Program-made: the position numbers and the translations under genes
The notes under the pieces: model-generated
What the model was told of the DNA's origin: nothing
The model's input: only the letters and a program-made list of their open reading frames with translations
Databases searched by the model: none
In this document: piece by piece, positions 25,835 through 34,105 of the stretch
Position numbering within the stretch: position 1 is the first letter of the stretch
Layout: every line of letters begins with the position of its first letter
Origin: an uncultured Oscillospiraceae bacterium
Lineage (GTDB): Bacteria; Bacillota; Clostridia; Oscillospirales; Acutalibacteraceae
DNA length: 64,000 bases
Assembly (NCBI GenBank): GCA_900544715.1
Contig: UQWL01000008.1
Coordinates: 62,001 to 126,000, forward strand
Direction: 5' to 3'

Positions 25835-27310
25835 TCACTTTTTCTTTTTTTCGTCCTTCTCGATGAGCTCCGTCATCTTCTCCGCCTCTTCGAACTCGCC
25901 GCCTTCGGGGACGAGGGTGAGCGCTGGATCAGCCTTGTTGGCCTTTTTTTCCGGCAGGATCAGGTTCAGGAGAATGCCGGCGAGCGCCGCAAGCGCCATG
26001 CCGGAGAGGGATTGCAGCTTCGTCAGCTGGATCGCCGCGCCGCCGAGGCCGAGCACCAGCATGACGGAAGCGATGATTGTGTTGCGCGTCTGGCCGAAAT
26101 CGACCTTGGCATCCACAAGCACGCGCAGGCCGTTCGCCGCAATGAAGCCGAAGAGGATCACGCAGATGCCGCCCATGACTGGATTCGGGATGGAGGCAAT
26201 CAAATCCTTAAAGGGCTTAATGAATGCGATCAGGATGGCGAAGAACGCCGCGCCGCCTGTCACATAAACGGAGCCGACGCGCGTCATGCCGACGACGCCC
26301 GTATTTTCGCCATAGGAGGTGTTTGCCGGGCCGCCGATCATACCGGCGACGAAAGTGGCGATACCGTCGCCGAGCAGGGTGCGGTCAAGGCCAGGGTCTT
26401 TGATGAAGTTTTTGCCGCAGATCTGGCCAAGCACCGTGTGATCGCCGATGTGCTCCGCCATGGTGACGAAGGCCACCGGGATAATGGCAAGCGCATAACT
26501 GAAATCAGGCGTGTAGGAAACAAAGGTCGTGCTCTTGAGCGTATCATTGCCGATTGGGAGCATAATTTTCGGGACTTCGAACAGGTCGAAGGTTTTGAGA
26601 TCCGTCCAAACCACGGCAAGCTTGGAGAGGATGAGCTGATTCTCTGCGCCCGCGCCGAGGTTGAAGATCAGGTCGACAGCAATCGCGGACACGATGCCGA
26701 CGAGGATGCCGGACACGATCGGCACGATCTTGAAAAATCCCTTTGCATACACCGCGACGAGCGCTGTGGCGAGAATCGTAATGATGGCAACGATCACATA
26801 CTGCCAGTTCATCGTGCCGCCCTCCGGCACGACGAAGCCCGCGTTAGAGCAGGCAGAACCCGCAAGGCCCAGGCCGATGACTGCGATCATGGGGCCAACG
26901 ACGATCGGCGGCAAGATCTTATTGATCCAATTGGTGCCGATCAGGCGGATGAGGATGGAAAAAACGACATAAACCAAGCCAGCTGTCATAAGCCCTGTCG
27001 CAACCGCCGCAAAATTGGCTTTCTGCGCAAAATCAGGATCACTGACGCTGGCTCCCAATGCCGCAATGATTACGGAAATGTAAGCGAAGGAACTGCCGAG
27101 ATAGATCGGGCAACGCGCCTTGGTACAAAGGATGTAAATAAAAGTGCCGATACCGGAGCAGAGCAGCGCGGTGTTGATGGGCAGCCCCGTGAGCATGGGG
27201 ACGAGCACGGTGGAGCCGAACATGGCGAAAACGTGCTGGAAGCTGAGAATAAACCATTTGCCCATAGATGGCCTCTCTCGAATATCAATCAAGAGCTTTT
27301 TCTCTTCCAT
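25835..27310 (-). CDS. Uracil/xanthine permease, NCS2 family (UraA-like)
   Basis: Proton-coupled nucleobase importer with about 14 membrane segments, 491 residues. The family signature GGPANTSYGENTGVVGMTR and the substrate-loop region AEHIGDHTVLGQ are present, as is the N-terminal LSFQHVFAMFGSTVLVP. These features favour uracil over xanthine transport. It has an unusually long charged C-terminal tail rich in Glu and Lys (about 50 residues). It is a single gene with its own promoter. No PyrR-type leader was recognised. Confidence 0.9.
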   Translation of the reverse strand: MEEKKLLIDIRERPSMGKWFILSFQHVFAMFGSTVLVPMLTGLPINTALLCSGIGTFIYILCTKARCPIYLGSSFAYISVIIAALGASVSDPDFAQKANFAAVATGLMTAGLVYVVFSILIRLIGTNWINKILPPIVVGPMIAVIGLGLAGSACSNAGFVVPEGGTMNWQYVIVAIITILATALVAVYAKGFFKIVPIVSGILVGIVSAIAVDLIFNLGAGAENQLILSKLAVVWTDLKTFDLFEVPKIMLPIGNDTLKSTTFVSYTPDFSYALAIIPVAFVTMAEHIGDHTVLGQICGKNFIKDPGLDRTLLGDGIATFVAGMIGGPANTSYGENTGVVGMTRVGSVYVTGGAAFFAILIAFIKPFKDLIASIPNPVMGGICVILFGFIAANGLRVLVDAKVDFGQTRNTIIASVMLVLGLGGAAIQLTKLQSLSGMALAALAGILLNLILPEKKANKADPALTLVPEGGEFEEAEKMTELIEKDEKKKK

Positions 27311-27391
27311 TAAGTGAACCTCTCCTCTTCATCATTTTACAGCCTGGCCCCTTCCGCCGCAAAACAGCAGGGTACAAGCTTATTCTTATAT

Positions 27392-27420
27392 AATTTACAG
27401 GCTTCGCGCGCCGGTGTCAA
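27392..27420 (-). promoter_or_regulatory. Promoter of the uracil permease
   Basis: TTGACA (27415-27420), 17 bp, TAAATT (27392-27397) on the minus strand. Confidence 0.6.
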
Positions 27421-27468
27421 GAAAAAAGTTCTCATAAACTAGATTTTTTCCGCTATTCGCTTTCCTTT

Positions 27469-27497
27469 TTGGGACACGCATGCTAAAATGTTATAAA
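27469..27497 (+). promoter_or_regulatory. Promoter of the DUF4364 gene
   Basis: TTGGGA (27469-27474), 17 bp, TATAAA (27492-27497), about 25 bp before the gene. Confidence 0.5.
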
Positions 27498-27521
27498 TAG
27501 TAAGATGGAGAGGTGTTTCCA

Positions 27522-28082
27522 TTGGATTTGGAATATGACGCGTTCGATGAAGGCATCGAACCGGGCGGGCTGCGCAGCCGCAACGAGATTAAAGTGCTCA
27601 TCTGTTACCTGCTCAAGAGCATTGAACAGCCGATTTCAAAGCAGCTCATCAACGAAATTTTGCAGGAAAACGGCCTTGCCAATTATTTTGAAATCAACCA
27701 GGCGGTGAGCGACCTTGTGAAGGCCGGCAGCTTGGAGGAAACGGCGCAGGAAAGCGATACGGTTTACCGCGTGACAGATCAGGGCCGCTCCGCCGCGCAA
27801 ACGCTGGAGGTAAACCTCCCCCGCTCCGTGCGGGAAAAGGCGGTCAACGCCGCGATCCGGCTGCTTACCCGGGCAAAACGCGAGCAGGAGAACCGGATTG
27901 ACATTGAAAAGCTCGAAAACGGCTATCATGTTACCTTCACGATCTATGATTCCACAGATGAGCTTTTGAAGCTGACGATCTTTGTGGCGGATAGCATGCA
28001 GGTGGAAACGGTGCGGAAGAATTTTTTGGATGATCCGGTCAGGCTCTATTCGAATATTATTGCGTCGCTGACGGTGGAATAA
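27522..28082 (+). CDS. DUF4364 family protein
   Basis: About 186 residues. The start EYDAFDEGIEPGGLRSRNEI is characteristic of DUF4364, a Clostridia family with an N-terminal winged-helix-like segment (about 20-85). That segment is followed by an alpha/beta domain (TIYDSTDELLKLTIFVADS). It is probably a DNA-binding or ligand-responsive protein, but no member has a defined role. TTG 27522 is chosen because GGAGAGG ends 8 nt upstream; GTG 27513 would overlap that site. Confidence 0.78.
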   Translation: MDLEYDAFDEGIEPGGLRSRNEIKVLICYLLKSIEQPISKQLINEILQENGLANYFEINQAVSDLVKAGSLEETAQESDTVYRVTDQGRSAAQTLEVNLPRSVREKAVNAAIRLLTRAKREQENRIDIEKLENGYHVTFTIYDSTDELLKLTIFVADSMQVETVRKNFLDDPVRLYSNIIASLTVE

Positions 28083-28090
28083 AAAGCATG

Positions 28091-28130
28091 AACCGGCAGA
28101 AGCTTCTCATAGGAGCTTCTGCCGGTTTTT
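28091..28130 (+). terminator. Terminator after the DUF4364 gene
   Basis: Stem AACCGGCAGAAGCTTCT/AGGAGCTTCTGCCGGTT, nearly perfect, followed by TTTTTT. Confidence 0.85.
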
Positions 28131-28143
28131 TAGCAAACACATT

Positions 28144-28950
28144 TTACCCCATCAGGGCATTTCCTTGCACATCCGTGAAGGAACCGGCGGCAATCATAAT
28201 GAGATCAACCAGCGCCCCAACGCCGAGGCAACCGGCGGTCAGCAGATAGAGCACTCCAGTGCCTGTCTTGCCCACATAAAAGCGGTGGATGCCGAGGCCG
28301 CCAAGGAAAAGACAGAGAAAGAAGGCGACCCAGCGGTTGTGGAGCTGCGGAGGAACATCAAAATCCTCTCCGCTTTCTTCGGTTGAAACGCATTCATCTT
28401 TATCTTTACTACGAAAAGAAAAAAGGGCCAATCCAACCGAAAACGCCAAAGTAAAAGCACGGAATAAAAAATCAAACAGGATAATCAGCAAAATATGCGG
28501 ATAGTCCAAATAGCGCTCAAAATCAGTTTGAGTTTGGGTAAAACTATAAACGCTCGAAATAACGAGGAATAACGATAAAAGTAAGACCGGTATGGCAATC
28601 ACACCGGTTACCTTGCCCCTTGCCTGACCGCTTAAAAGCAAAACAGATAAAATGACAAACACAAACATCAAAAAGAATTCAATTGTAACCAGGAATAAAT
28701 TCGTGGGCCAAATGAAATAGGTTAGTAAATCCGCCATCCAACAAATTGACAGGATAATCGCAAGAATCCCGAACGTCCGCTTATATTGGGGATCAACCAC
28801 CGCATCTTCTAATTCAGCCTGCACCGGCTGAACCTTGTATGAAGCAATATCATCCGGCTCTTTTTCCACAATACCAATTTGCTGTCTCCCACATTGTGAG
28901 CAAAATCGATCTTCCTCCTCTATTTCTTTCCCGCAATACCGGCAAAACAT
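28144..28950 (-). CDS. Zinc-ribbon and TM2 domain membrane protein
   Basis: 268 residues. The N-terminal zinc ribbon CRYCGKEIEEEDRFCSQCG is followed by about four hydrophobic helices (about 58-180). A C-terminal TM2 domain has WVAFFLCLFLGGLGIHRFYV, then YLLTAGCLGVGALVDLIMI. TM2 domains are two-helix modules with a G-x-H-R-F-Y turn; their role is unknown. A cytoplasmic zinc ribbon on a polytopic membrane protein suggests sensing or scaffolding. No operon partner. Confidence 0.82.
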   Translation of the reverse strand: MFCRYCGKEIEEEDRFCSQCGRQQIGIVEKEPDDIASYKVQPVQAELEDAVVDPQYKRTFGILAIILSICWMADLLTYFIWPTNLFLVTIEFFLMFVFVILSVLLLSGQARGKVTGVIAIPVLLLSLFLVISSVYSFTQTQTDFERYLDYPHILLIILFDFLFRAFTLAFSVGLALFSFRSKDKDECVSTEESGEDFDVPPQLHNRWVAFFLCLFLGGLGIHRFYVGKTGTGVLYLLTAGCLGVGALVDLIMIAAGSFTDVQGNALMG

Positions 28951-29066
28951 CCATAAACTCCTCCCCTACACTTGTTTTTCATTTTATCAGATTTTGTTTT
29001 ATTTGTAAATATGCACAGATTCAACTTTTAAAATGTGGATATTTGTAAATATAGTGAATAAAATTG

Positions 29067-29101
29067 GGCTGTTATGTCCCGTAAAGTAAGATATAACAGC
29101 C
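29067..29101 (-). terminator. Hairpin downstream of the YccF-type gene
   Basis: Perfect 9-bp stem GGCTGTTAT/ATAACAGCC followed by CAATTTTATT on the minus strand. Weak terminator candidate. Confidence 0.45.
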
Positions 29102-29123
29102 TAATATATTCTTTCTTTTTGCG

Positions 29124-29483
29124 TTACCGCACCGTCGCGCCGAACGGCATCAGCGCCAGCTTCGCAAGCTTAAAGCACTGCTTGCCGAACGGGATGCCGA
29201 TGATCGTGATGCAAAACAGCACGCCGATCACCGCAGATTCCAACGCCATGGGGACGCCGCTGAAAATCAGCCAAAAGATGTTGCAGATGACGGAAACAGC
29301 ACCGCCGCCATAATCAACCTCCTTGCCAAATGGAAAGAACGCGAGCTTTGCAAATTTGAAGCACTGCTTCCCAATGGGGATGCCGACGATCGTGATGCAC
29401 CAGAGCACACCGGCGGCCACCCAGCCAAGGCCCATCCACAGCCCGCCGAACAGAAACCAAAGAATATTACCCAGACAGCCCAT
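29124..29483 (-). CDS. YccF domain-containing membrane protein
   Basis: 119 residues with two internal repeats of the YccF pattern. The first is GVLWCITIVGIPIGKQCFKF...FFPFGKEV and the second GVLFCITIIGIPFGKQCFKL...LMPFGATV. Each repeat has a membrane helix followed by the G-I-P-x-G-x-Q motif. The family is widespread and uncharacterised. The gene stands alone. The 441 bp upstream (29484-29924) hold the promoter of the next gene and nothing else recognised. Confidence 0.85.
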   Translation of the reverse strand: MGCLGNILWFLFGGLWMGLGWVAAGVLWCITIVGIPIGKQCFKFAKLAFFPFGKEVDYGGGAVSVICNIFWLIFSGVPMALESAVIGVLFCITIIGIPFGKQCFKLAKLALMPFGATVR

Positions 29484-29710
29484 TCCAGCCGCCTCCCTTT
29501 CTTGATTGAAAACGCCTGTGCCAAAATGCGACAGGCTTTGGTTTCATTCTATGGAAAAAGCAGTGGCGCGTCAATGGTAAAACGGGCGTTGAAAAAAAGT
29601 TTACACGGCGGGAACAGTTGGGAAACAGATTGTTTAAAATTACCTTCGGTAGGTAAAGGCAAAATAAGATTTTTGTTTCTGAATCAATCGATACAATAAT
29701 TGTAAAAAAC

Positions 29711-29739
29711 TTGAAAATTATTGGCATTATTGATATAAT
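29711..29739 (+). promoter_or_regulatory. Promoter upstream of the V8-like protease
   Basis: TTGAAA (29711-29716), 17 bp, TATAAT (29734-29739). The predicted transcript has a leader of about 180 nt that includes a start-stop reading frame ATG-TTT-TAA at 29788-29796. Confidence 0.6.
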
Positions 29740-29924
29740 GAACTTGAAAGAAATCTTTCCGATTTCCATATGAAAGGGATGATTCCGATGTTTTAATTGA
29801 ACATCAAGTAAAAAAAGAATTTGCGACAACTGCTCGCCTGTATACAAATAGACTGCGTTCTGTGTCTACTGCTGTAAATAGGAATTTTACGCAACCAAAA
29901 TTATAACGGAAAGGAAGAATCAAA

Positions 29925-30806
29925 ATGAATCGGCTTATTAGATATGGAACAAAAAAATTTTTTGCAGCTATTCTTACGCTGCTTCTCATCTTCTGTTGCG
30001 CTTCTCCCGCTTTTTCGTTTTCCCCGTTAAGCGATGCGGACTTTGCTACAAAGAATCTCACAACCGGTGAAGTCACCTATCTCAAAGCAAGTGATTAACC
30101 GTCCACGCGAAGCAATTCTACGGTCGTACCGGCTTACGAGGGACCAGAATCCGCGCCCACAATTATACCAAAAGATATTATTGGAGGAGATAACCGGACA
30201 AAAGTTTCCGATACAACTGTTTTCCCATTTCGTGCGATTGGCTATATTGTGAGCACGTGGCCAAAAGGTAATTCCACAATTGGAACTGCCTGGCTATTTA
30301 AAAGTGACGCTATCGTTACGGCAGGACATTGTGTATACGATAAAGACCTTGGGGGATGGGCAACCCGCGTTACATTTTATCCCGGCAGGAATGGGAGTTC
30401 AACGCCCTATGGTTCCGCCTATTCTATAGAAATAAGTTCCACAACACCATGAATTCAAAATGAAGATTCAACAATGGACTATGCGTTGGTAAAACTAAAT
30501 AGAACAATTGGCAGCCAGACTGGATGGTTTGGATATGGATATGAGCAAACCTCCGTTGGCACAAAAGTTCGAATTACCGGTTACCCTGGAGAGAAAAATC
30601 AAACGCAGTGGTATATGAGTGGCAACATCTTTGCCCAAAGCCAATATCGGCTGTGGTATACCATCGATACAACACCTGGTCAGAGTGGTGCCCCGATTTA
30701 TCTACCAACCTATATAGCTGTAGGCGTCCACACAGATGGACTTGTCACTTGGAACGGCGGGAAACGGATTCATGAAGATATGTTCAACTGGATGAAATCC
30801 TATTGA
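29925..30806 (+). pseudogene. Secreted V8/glutamyl-endopeptidase-like serine protease with two in-frame stops
   Basis: One uninterrupted frame of 293 codons encodes a chymotrypsin-fold protease, except for TAA at 30096 and TGA at 30450. A signal peptide (FFAAILTLLLIFCCASPAFS) starts at ATG 29925, behind GGAAAGGAAG. All three catalytic residues remain: His in VTAGHCVYD, Asp in MDYALVKL and Ser in TPGQSGAPIY. The TGA falls where relatives usually have Trp (W-I-x-x-x-x-x-x-x-DYAL), so it looks like a TGG to TGA change. No frameshift is seen. The gene is either newly inactivated or needs readthrough. A lipoprotein gene follows after 16 bp. Confidence 0.72.
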
Positions 30807-30822
30807 GAAAGGTGCGGTAACC

Positions 30823-31239
30823 ATGGCTTTCTTTCGTAGAATTCTCCGTGTGCTGGCGGTTGCCCTGCCTCTCCTTTGTTTTCTATGCGCCTGCCAATCA
30901 ACGCCAAAGCAGATAACCCTTCAAGTGGTCGATCCCAACGGGACTCCCCTGCCAGATATCCCAGTCAGTTATGGAATCAGCCGGCCTGAAACATTTGCCT
31001 CCCTCGGCAGGACGGATAAACAGGGTTATGTGGTTTGGAAAGATCCCCCCACTGGTGAGCAAAGCCTCCTGATTTGGAACGCGGATACCCCGGACGGAGT
31101 GCCGGAGCCGCAATCTATCCCTCTCAAAATTCGGCGTTCCGACTTTGGCGCCACAATCACCCTTCAGGCGGAGTGGGAAGCATCGGAAAGCGGTGCAAAG
31201 GCCACGCCATCCTCCAGCCATCAATCCACAAGGAAATAA
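30823..31239 (+). CDS. Lipoprotein with a carboxypeptidase-regulatory-like beta fold
   Basis: 138 residues. The type II signal peptide ends LLCFLCAC, with the lipobox cysteine at about residue 25. The mature part ITLQVVDPNGTPLPDIPVSY, then TDKQGYVVWKDPPTG, resembles a small extracellular beta-sandwich of the Cna-B/carboxypeptidase-regulatory type. The C-terminus is Ser/Thr-rich. It lies 16 bp after the protease pseudogene, so the pair probably formed one secretion-related operon. Specific role unknown. Confidence 0.75.
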   Translation: MAFFRRILRVLAVALPLLCFLCACQSTPKQITLQVVDPNGTPLPDIPVSYGISRPETFASLGRTDKQGYVVWKDPPTGEQSLLIWNADTPDGVPEPQSIPLKIRRSDFGATITLQAEWEASESGAKATPSSSHQSTRK

Positions 31240-31269
31240 AATTTTAGAAATTGGATTCTCTCGATCGCC

Positions 31270-31306
31270 CGCCGCCATGCATCCAGATGCACGGCGGCGT
31301 TCTTTC
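31270..31306 (+). terminator. Terminator after the lipoprotein gene
   Basis: Stem CGCCGCC-a-TGCATC/GATGCA-c-GGCGGCG with a 2-nt loop, followed by TTCTTT. Confidence 0.65.
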
Positions 31307-31341
31307 CGCTGCTGTTTGGCAAGAAGATTCCTACATTCCTA

Positions 31342-31370
31342 TTGACAAACGCTTTTCCTCGCAGTATAAT
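31342..31370 (+). promoter_or_regulatory. Perfect sigma-A promoter of the metY-type gene
   Basis: TTGACA (31342-31347), 17 bp, TATAAT (31365-31370). The leader is about 175 nt long and carries a short reading frame and a stem. Confidence 0.85.
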
Positions 31371-31434
31371 ACCGTCATATTCATAGTAATGATATAGGAA
31401 TTGCATGAATAAATTAATTCCGGGAGTGACTGCC

Positions 31435-31500
31435 ATGCGCCAACGCTCGATCACTGATCCATACCGCCCTGTTTTTCGGGAGCGAATGTGCCGCTGTTGA
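31435..31500 (+). CDS. Candidate 21-residue leader peptide ending Met-Cys-Arg-Cys
   Basis: ATG 31435 is preceded by GGGAGTG at good spacing. The frame encodes MRQRSITDPYRPVFRERMCR plus a final Cys, then TGA. It sits in the leader of a sulfur-amino-acid gene, and its last four codons include one Met and two Cys. The codons for residues 12-15 form the 5' arm of a 10-bp stem with 31518-31527. This is the layout expected for an attenuation or stalling peptide that senses cysteine or methionine supply. No experimental or database support was available. Confidence 0.5.
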   Translation: MRQRSITDPYRPVFRERMCRC

Positions 31501-31527
31501 AGCCAGCCGCCAAACATCGAAAAACAG
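31469..31527 (+). promoter_or_regulatory. Leader stem CTGTTTTTCG/CGAAAAACAG upstream of the metY-type gene
   Basis: Perfect 10-bp inverted repeat (31469-31478 and 31518-31527). The 5' arm lies inside the short leader reading frame. The 3' arm ends about 7 bases before the ribosome binding site of the sulfhydrylase. Ribosome position on the leader peptide should decide whether the stem forms. No S-box (SAM-I) signature was found. Confidence 0.5.
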
Positions 31528-31550
31528 AGCACTGGAAAGGAATTGATTTT

Positions 31551-32834
31551 ATGCCTGAACAAAAAAATTTCCGTTTTGAAACCTTACAGCTCCACGCGGG
31601 GCAGGAAACGCCCGACCCCGCCACCGGCGCGCGCTGCGTGCCGGTTTATCAAACCGCCGCCTATGTGTTTGAAAACACCGCGCAGGCAGAGGCGCGGTTT
31701 GCGCTGGCGGAGCCCGGCAACATCTACAGCCGGCTGACCAACCCGACGCTCGATACCTTTGAGCGGCGCATGGCGGCGCTGGAGGGCGGCGTTGCGGCGC
31801 TTGCCACCGCCTCCGGCGCGGCGGCGATCACCTATGCGGTGCAGAATATTGCGCATGCTGGCGACCATATCGTCTCTTCCAAATCAGTTTATGGCGGCAC
31901 CTACAACCTCTTTGCTCATACGCTTGCAGAGCGCGGAATTGAAACCACCTTTGTGGATGGCGACCACCCGGCGGATTTTGCAGCCGCCATCCGCCCCAAT
32001 ACCAAGGCATTTTTTGCGGAATCGCTCGGCAACCCAAATTCCAACGTGATAGATATCGAGCGCATCGCGCAGATTGCCCATGCAAACGGGATCCCCCTGA
32101 TCATAGACAATACTTTTGCCACCCCCTATCTTTTGCGGCCCATCGAATACGGCGCGGATATTGTGGTGCATTCGGCGACAAAATTCATCGGCGGGCACGG
32201 CGCGGCGGTCGGCGGCGTGATTGTGGACGGCGGCAATTTCGACTGGGCTGCCTCCGGGAAATTCCCCTGCCTGACCAAGCCGGACCCCAGCTACCACGGC
32301 GCTGTTTTTACACAGGCGGCCGGGGCCGCGGCCTATGTGACGCGCATCCGCGCCGTACTGCTGCGCGACACAGGCGCAACGCTCAGCCCCTGGCATGCGT
32401 TCCTCTTTTTGCAGGGGCTCGAAACGCTCTCCCTGCGCGTAGAGCGCCATGTAGAAAACGCACTCAAAGTGGTGGAATACCTCTCAACGCATCCGAAGGT
32501 AAAGCGCGTCAATCACCCCTCTCTGCCCGGCAGCCCGACGCACGCCCTCTATGCGCGCTATTTTCCGCACGGAGGCGGCTCCATCTTCACCTTTGAGCTT
32601 GCAGGTGGTGAAGCGCAGGCAAAAGCTTGCATCGACCGGCTGCAAATCTTTTCGCTGCTGGCCAATGTGGCGGATTTAAAATCCCTGGTGATTCATCCCG
32701 CGAGCACAACGCATGCTCAGCTCAGCGCGGAAGAGCTGGCGGCCTGTGGGATCACGCCCGGCACGGTGCGCCTTTCCATCGGCACAGAGCATATTGACGA
32801 CTTGCTAGCGGATTTGGCGCAGGCGCTAGAATAA
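31551..32834 (+). CDS. metY: O-acetylhomoserine sulfhydrylase (PLP-dependent Cys/Met metabolism enzyme)
   Basis: Forms homocysteine from O-acetylhomoserine and sulfide, using pyridoxal phosphate. 427 residues from MPEQKNFRFETLQLHAGQE. The PLP lysine lies in VVHSATKFIGGHGAAVGGVI, and the aspartate that contacts the ring nitrogen is in IPLIIDNTFATPYLL. NIYSRLTNPTLDTFE and the C-terminal SLVIHPASTTHAQLSAEEL...VRLSIGTEHIDDL are typical. The 430-residue length with the insertion near residue 220 fits the MetY rather than the MetB/MetC branch. Expression is probably controlled by the leader peptide upstream. Confidence 0.92.
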   Translation: MPEQKNFRFETLQLHAGQETPDPATGARCVPVYQTAAYVFENTAQAEARFALAEPGNIYSRLTNPTLDTFERRMAALEGGVAALATASGAAAITYAVQNIAHAGDHIVSSKSVYGGTYNLFAHTLAERGIETTFVDGDHPADFAAAIRPNTKAFFAESLGNPNSNVIDIERIAQIAHANGIPLIIDNTFATPYLLRPIEYGADIVVHSATKFIGGHGAAVGGVIVDGGNFDWAASGKFPCLTKPDPSYHGAVFTQAAGAAAYVTRIRAVLLRDTGATLSPWHAFLFLQGLETLSLRVERHVENALKVVEYLSTHPKVKRVNHPSLPGSPTHALYARYFPHGGGSIFTFELAGGEAQAKACIDRLQIFSLLANVADLKSLVIHPASTTHAQLSAEELAACGITPGTVRLSIGTEHIDDLLADLAQALE

Positions 32835-32848
32835 GCTGGCACAAAATG

Positions 32849-32886
32849 AAAGCTTCCAACCGGGATGTTTCCAAGTTGGAAGCTTT
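32849..32886 (+). terminator. Bidirectional terminator between metY and the lipid kinase gene
   Basis: Stem AAAGCTTCCAAC/GTTGGAAGCTTT with T-runs on both strands, between convergent genes. Confidence 0.75.
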
Positions 32887-32939
32887 TATTATGTGGAATA
32901 TTCATACGGCAAAGCTGCAAACGGACTTTGCCGTTTTAC

Positions 32940-33884
32940 TCACTGCTTCTGGCTGATCTTGCCGCTTTCGCGGTCTTTGATATAGGAAGACGTGGTCGGA
33001 ATGACGAAACGCATCCCTTTCTCGACGATCTCAAAGGTCCGGTCTGTCACATACTCACACTCGCCGTCGATATTCACGGCCGCAGGCGTATCGCTGTGAA
33101 TCGTCATCTTTCTGCCGCGGCTGAAGTGCGTGATATCCCAGCCGAGATGCATGCCTTTTTTGTATTTGGGCAGAAGCGTCAATAGCTTCAGCCTGCCGTT
33201 TTTCTTCTCCACCACAATAAAATCAAGCACGCCGTCATCCGGTACGGCCAGCGGAGCCGCCTTAAAGCCGCCGCCATACCAGCGGGAGTTTGCACCCACA
33301 CAGAACAGAAGCGTCATTTTTTTCGGCTCTCCGTCATCGATGGAAACCGTAAACTCATTATTGAGCTTACGGAAAACGCAGTAAATAGCCGCGGCCGTAT
33401 AGGCCATATCGCCCTTCATAAACGGGAGCTTCTTGAAGGCCGCCTGCTTCGCGCAAACCTCCGCATCAACGCCCATGGAGCACTGGTTGATGGCGATCTT
33501 ATCGCCGCATTTGATACAGTCCAGTTCAATAGGAGTGCCGTTGACCTGTGCGTCAACATTCAAAAATTGCTCCGGTGTGCCGAAGAGCCGGATAAAATCA
33601 TTCCCCGATCCGAGGGGCAGCACTGCCACTTCCGCATTGGGGTGACCGAATGCACCGTTGACCGCCTCAAACAGCGTTCCGTCGCCGCCGCAGGCATAAA
33701 AACGGACCGGCTCGCCCTTCGACGCTTCCGCCCGGATAAACTCCTGTGCGGCATGCGGGGAATCCGGCACATGGATTTCCGCATCCAGGCCGTGCTCTTG
33801 TATGTACGATTCGATCTGAGGCCGGATAACACCCAAAGCCTTCCCTTTCCCTGCGCGCGGGTTGATAATGAACACATGCTTCAT
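32940..33884 (-). CDS. Diacylglycerol/lipid kinase family protein
   Basis: About 314 residues, related to YegS/DgkB. The nucleotide-binding GGDGTLFEAVNG and LPLGSGNDFIRLFG motifs are intact, as is the N-terminal FIINPRAGKGKA. The C-terminal beta-sandwich (RKMTIHSDTPAAVNIDGE) is typical. Such enzymes phosphorylate diacylglycerol or similar lipids at the membrane face. ATG 33884 follows AGGAGGG; a longer start with 13 more residues lacks support. Confidence 0.88.
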   Translation of the reverse strand: MKHVFIINPRAGKGKALGVIRPQIESYIQEHGLDAEIHVPDSPHAAQEFIRAEASKGEPVRFYACGGDGTLFEAVNGAFGHPNAEVAVLPLGSGNDFIRLFGTPEQFLNVDAQVNGTPIELDCIKCGDKIAINQCSMGVDAEVCAKQAAFKKLPFMKGDMAYTAAAIYCVFRKLNNEFTVSIDDGEPKKMTLLFCVGANSRWYGGGFKAAPLAVPDDGVLDFIVVEKKNGRLKLLTLLPKYKKGMHLGWDITHFSRGRKMTIHSDTPAAVNIDGECEYVTDRTFEIVEKGMRFVIPTTSSYIKDRESGKISQKQ

Positions 33885-34105
33885 GCAATGATACCCTCCT
33901 GATGAAAATATAATGACTGGCAAGTAAACGAAACTACCCCTGCGCAGCGGGTGCTCTCTGAGAAATAAAGCGCATTGCCTCTCCCACTAAAAATTTTTGT
34001 TTTCTCCCCTATGAAACCGCTGAAACAAAAAATTCCCTTCTTACTGTGCCTTTCCCCTATAGAAAATTGGGCCGGACGTCCGCACATCAGGGTGCAGTGG
34101 ATCAT

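Noticed and set aside
26012..27313. 433-codon plus-strand frame opposite the uracil permease
   Set aside because: Low-complexity, Asp/His-rich translation typical of the reverse strand of a GC-rich membrane protein gene.
29740..29907. About 50-codon frame without a start codon between promoter and protease
   Set aside because: No ATG, GTG or TTG with a ribosome site; probably chance openness.
30450..30452. TGA read as tryptophan across the genome
   Set aside because: TGA is the natural stop of many genes here (for example at 2697, 31500 and 55744), and a TAA also interrupts the same protease frame.
31371..31550. SAM-I riboswitch upstream of the metY-type gene
   Set aside because: None of the conserved S-box core sequences is present; the leader instead holds a short reading frame and one long stem.
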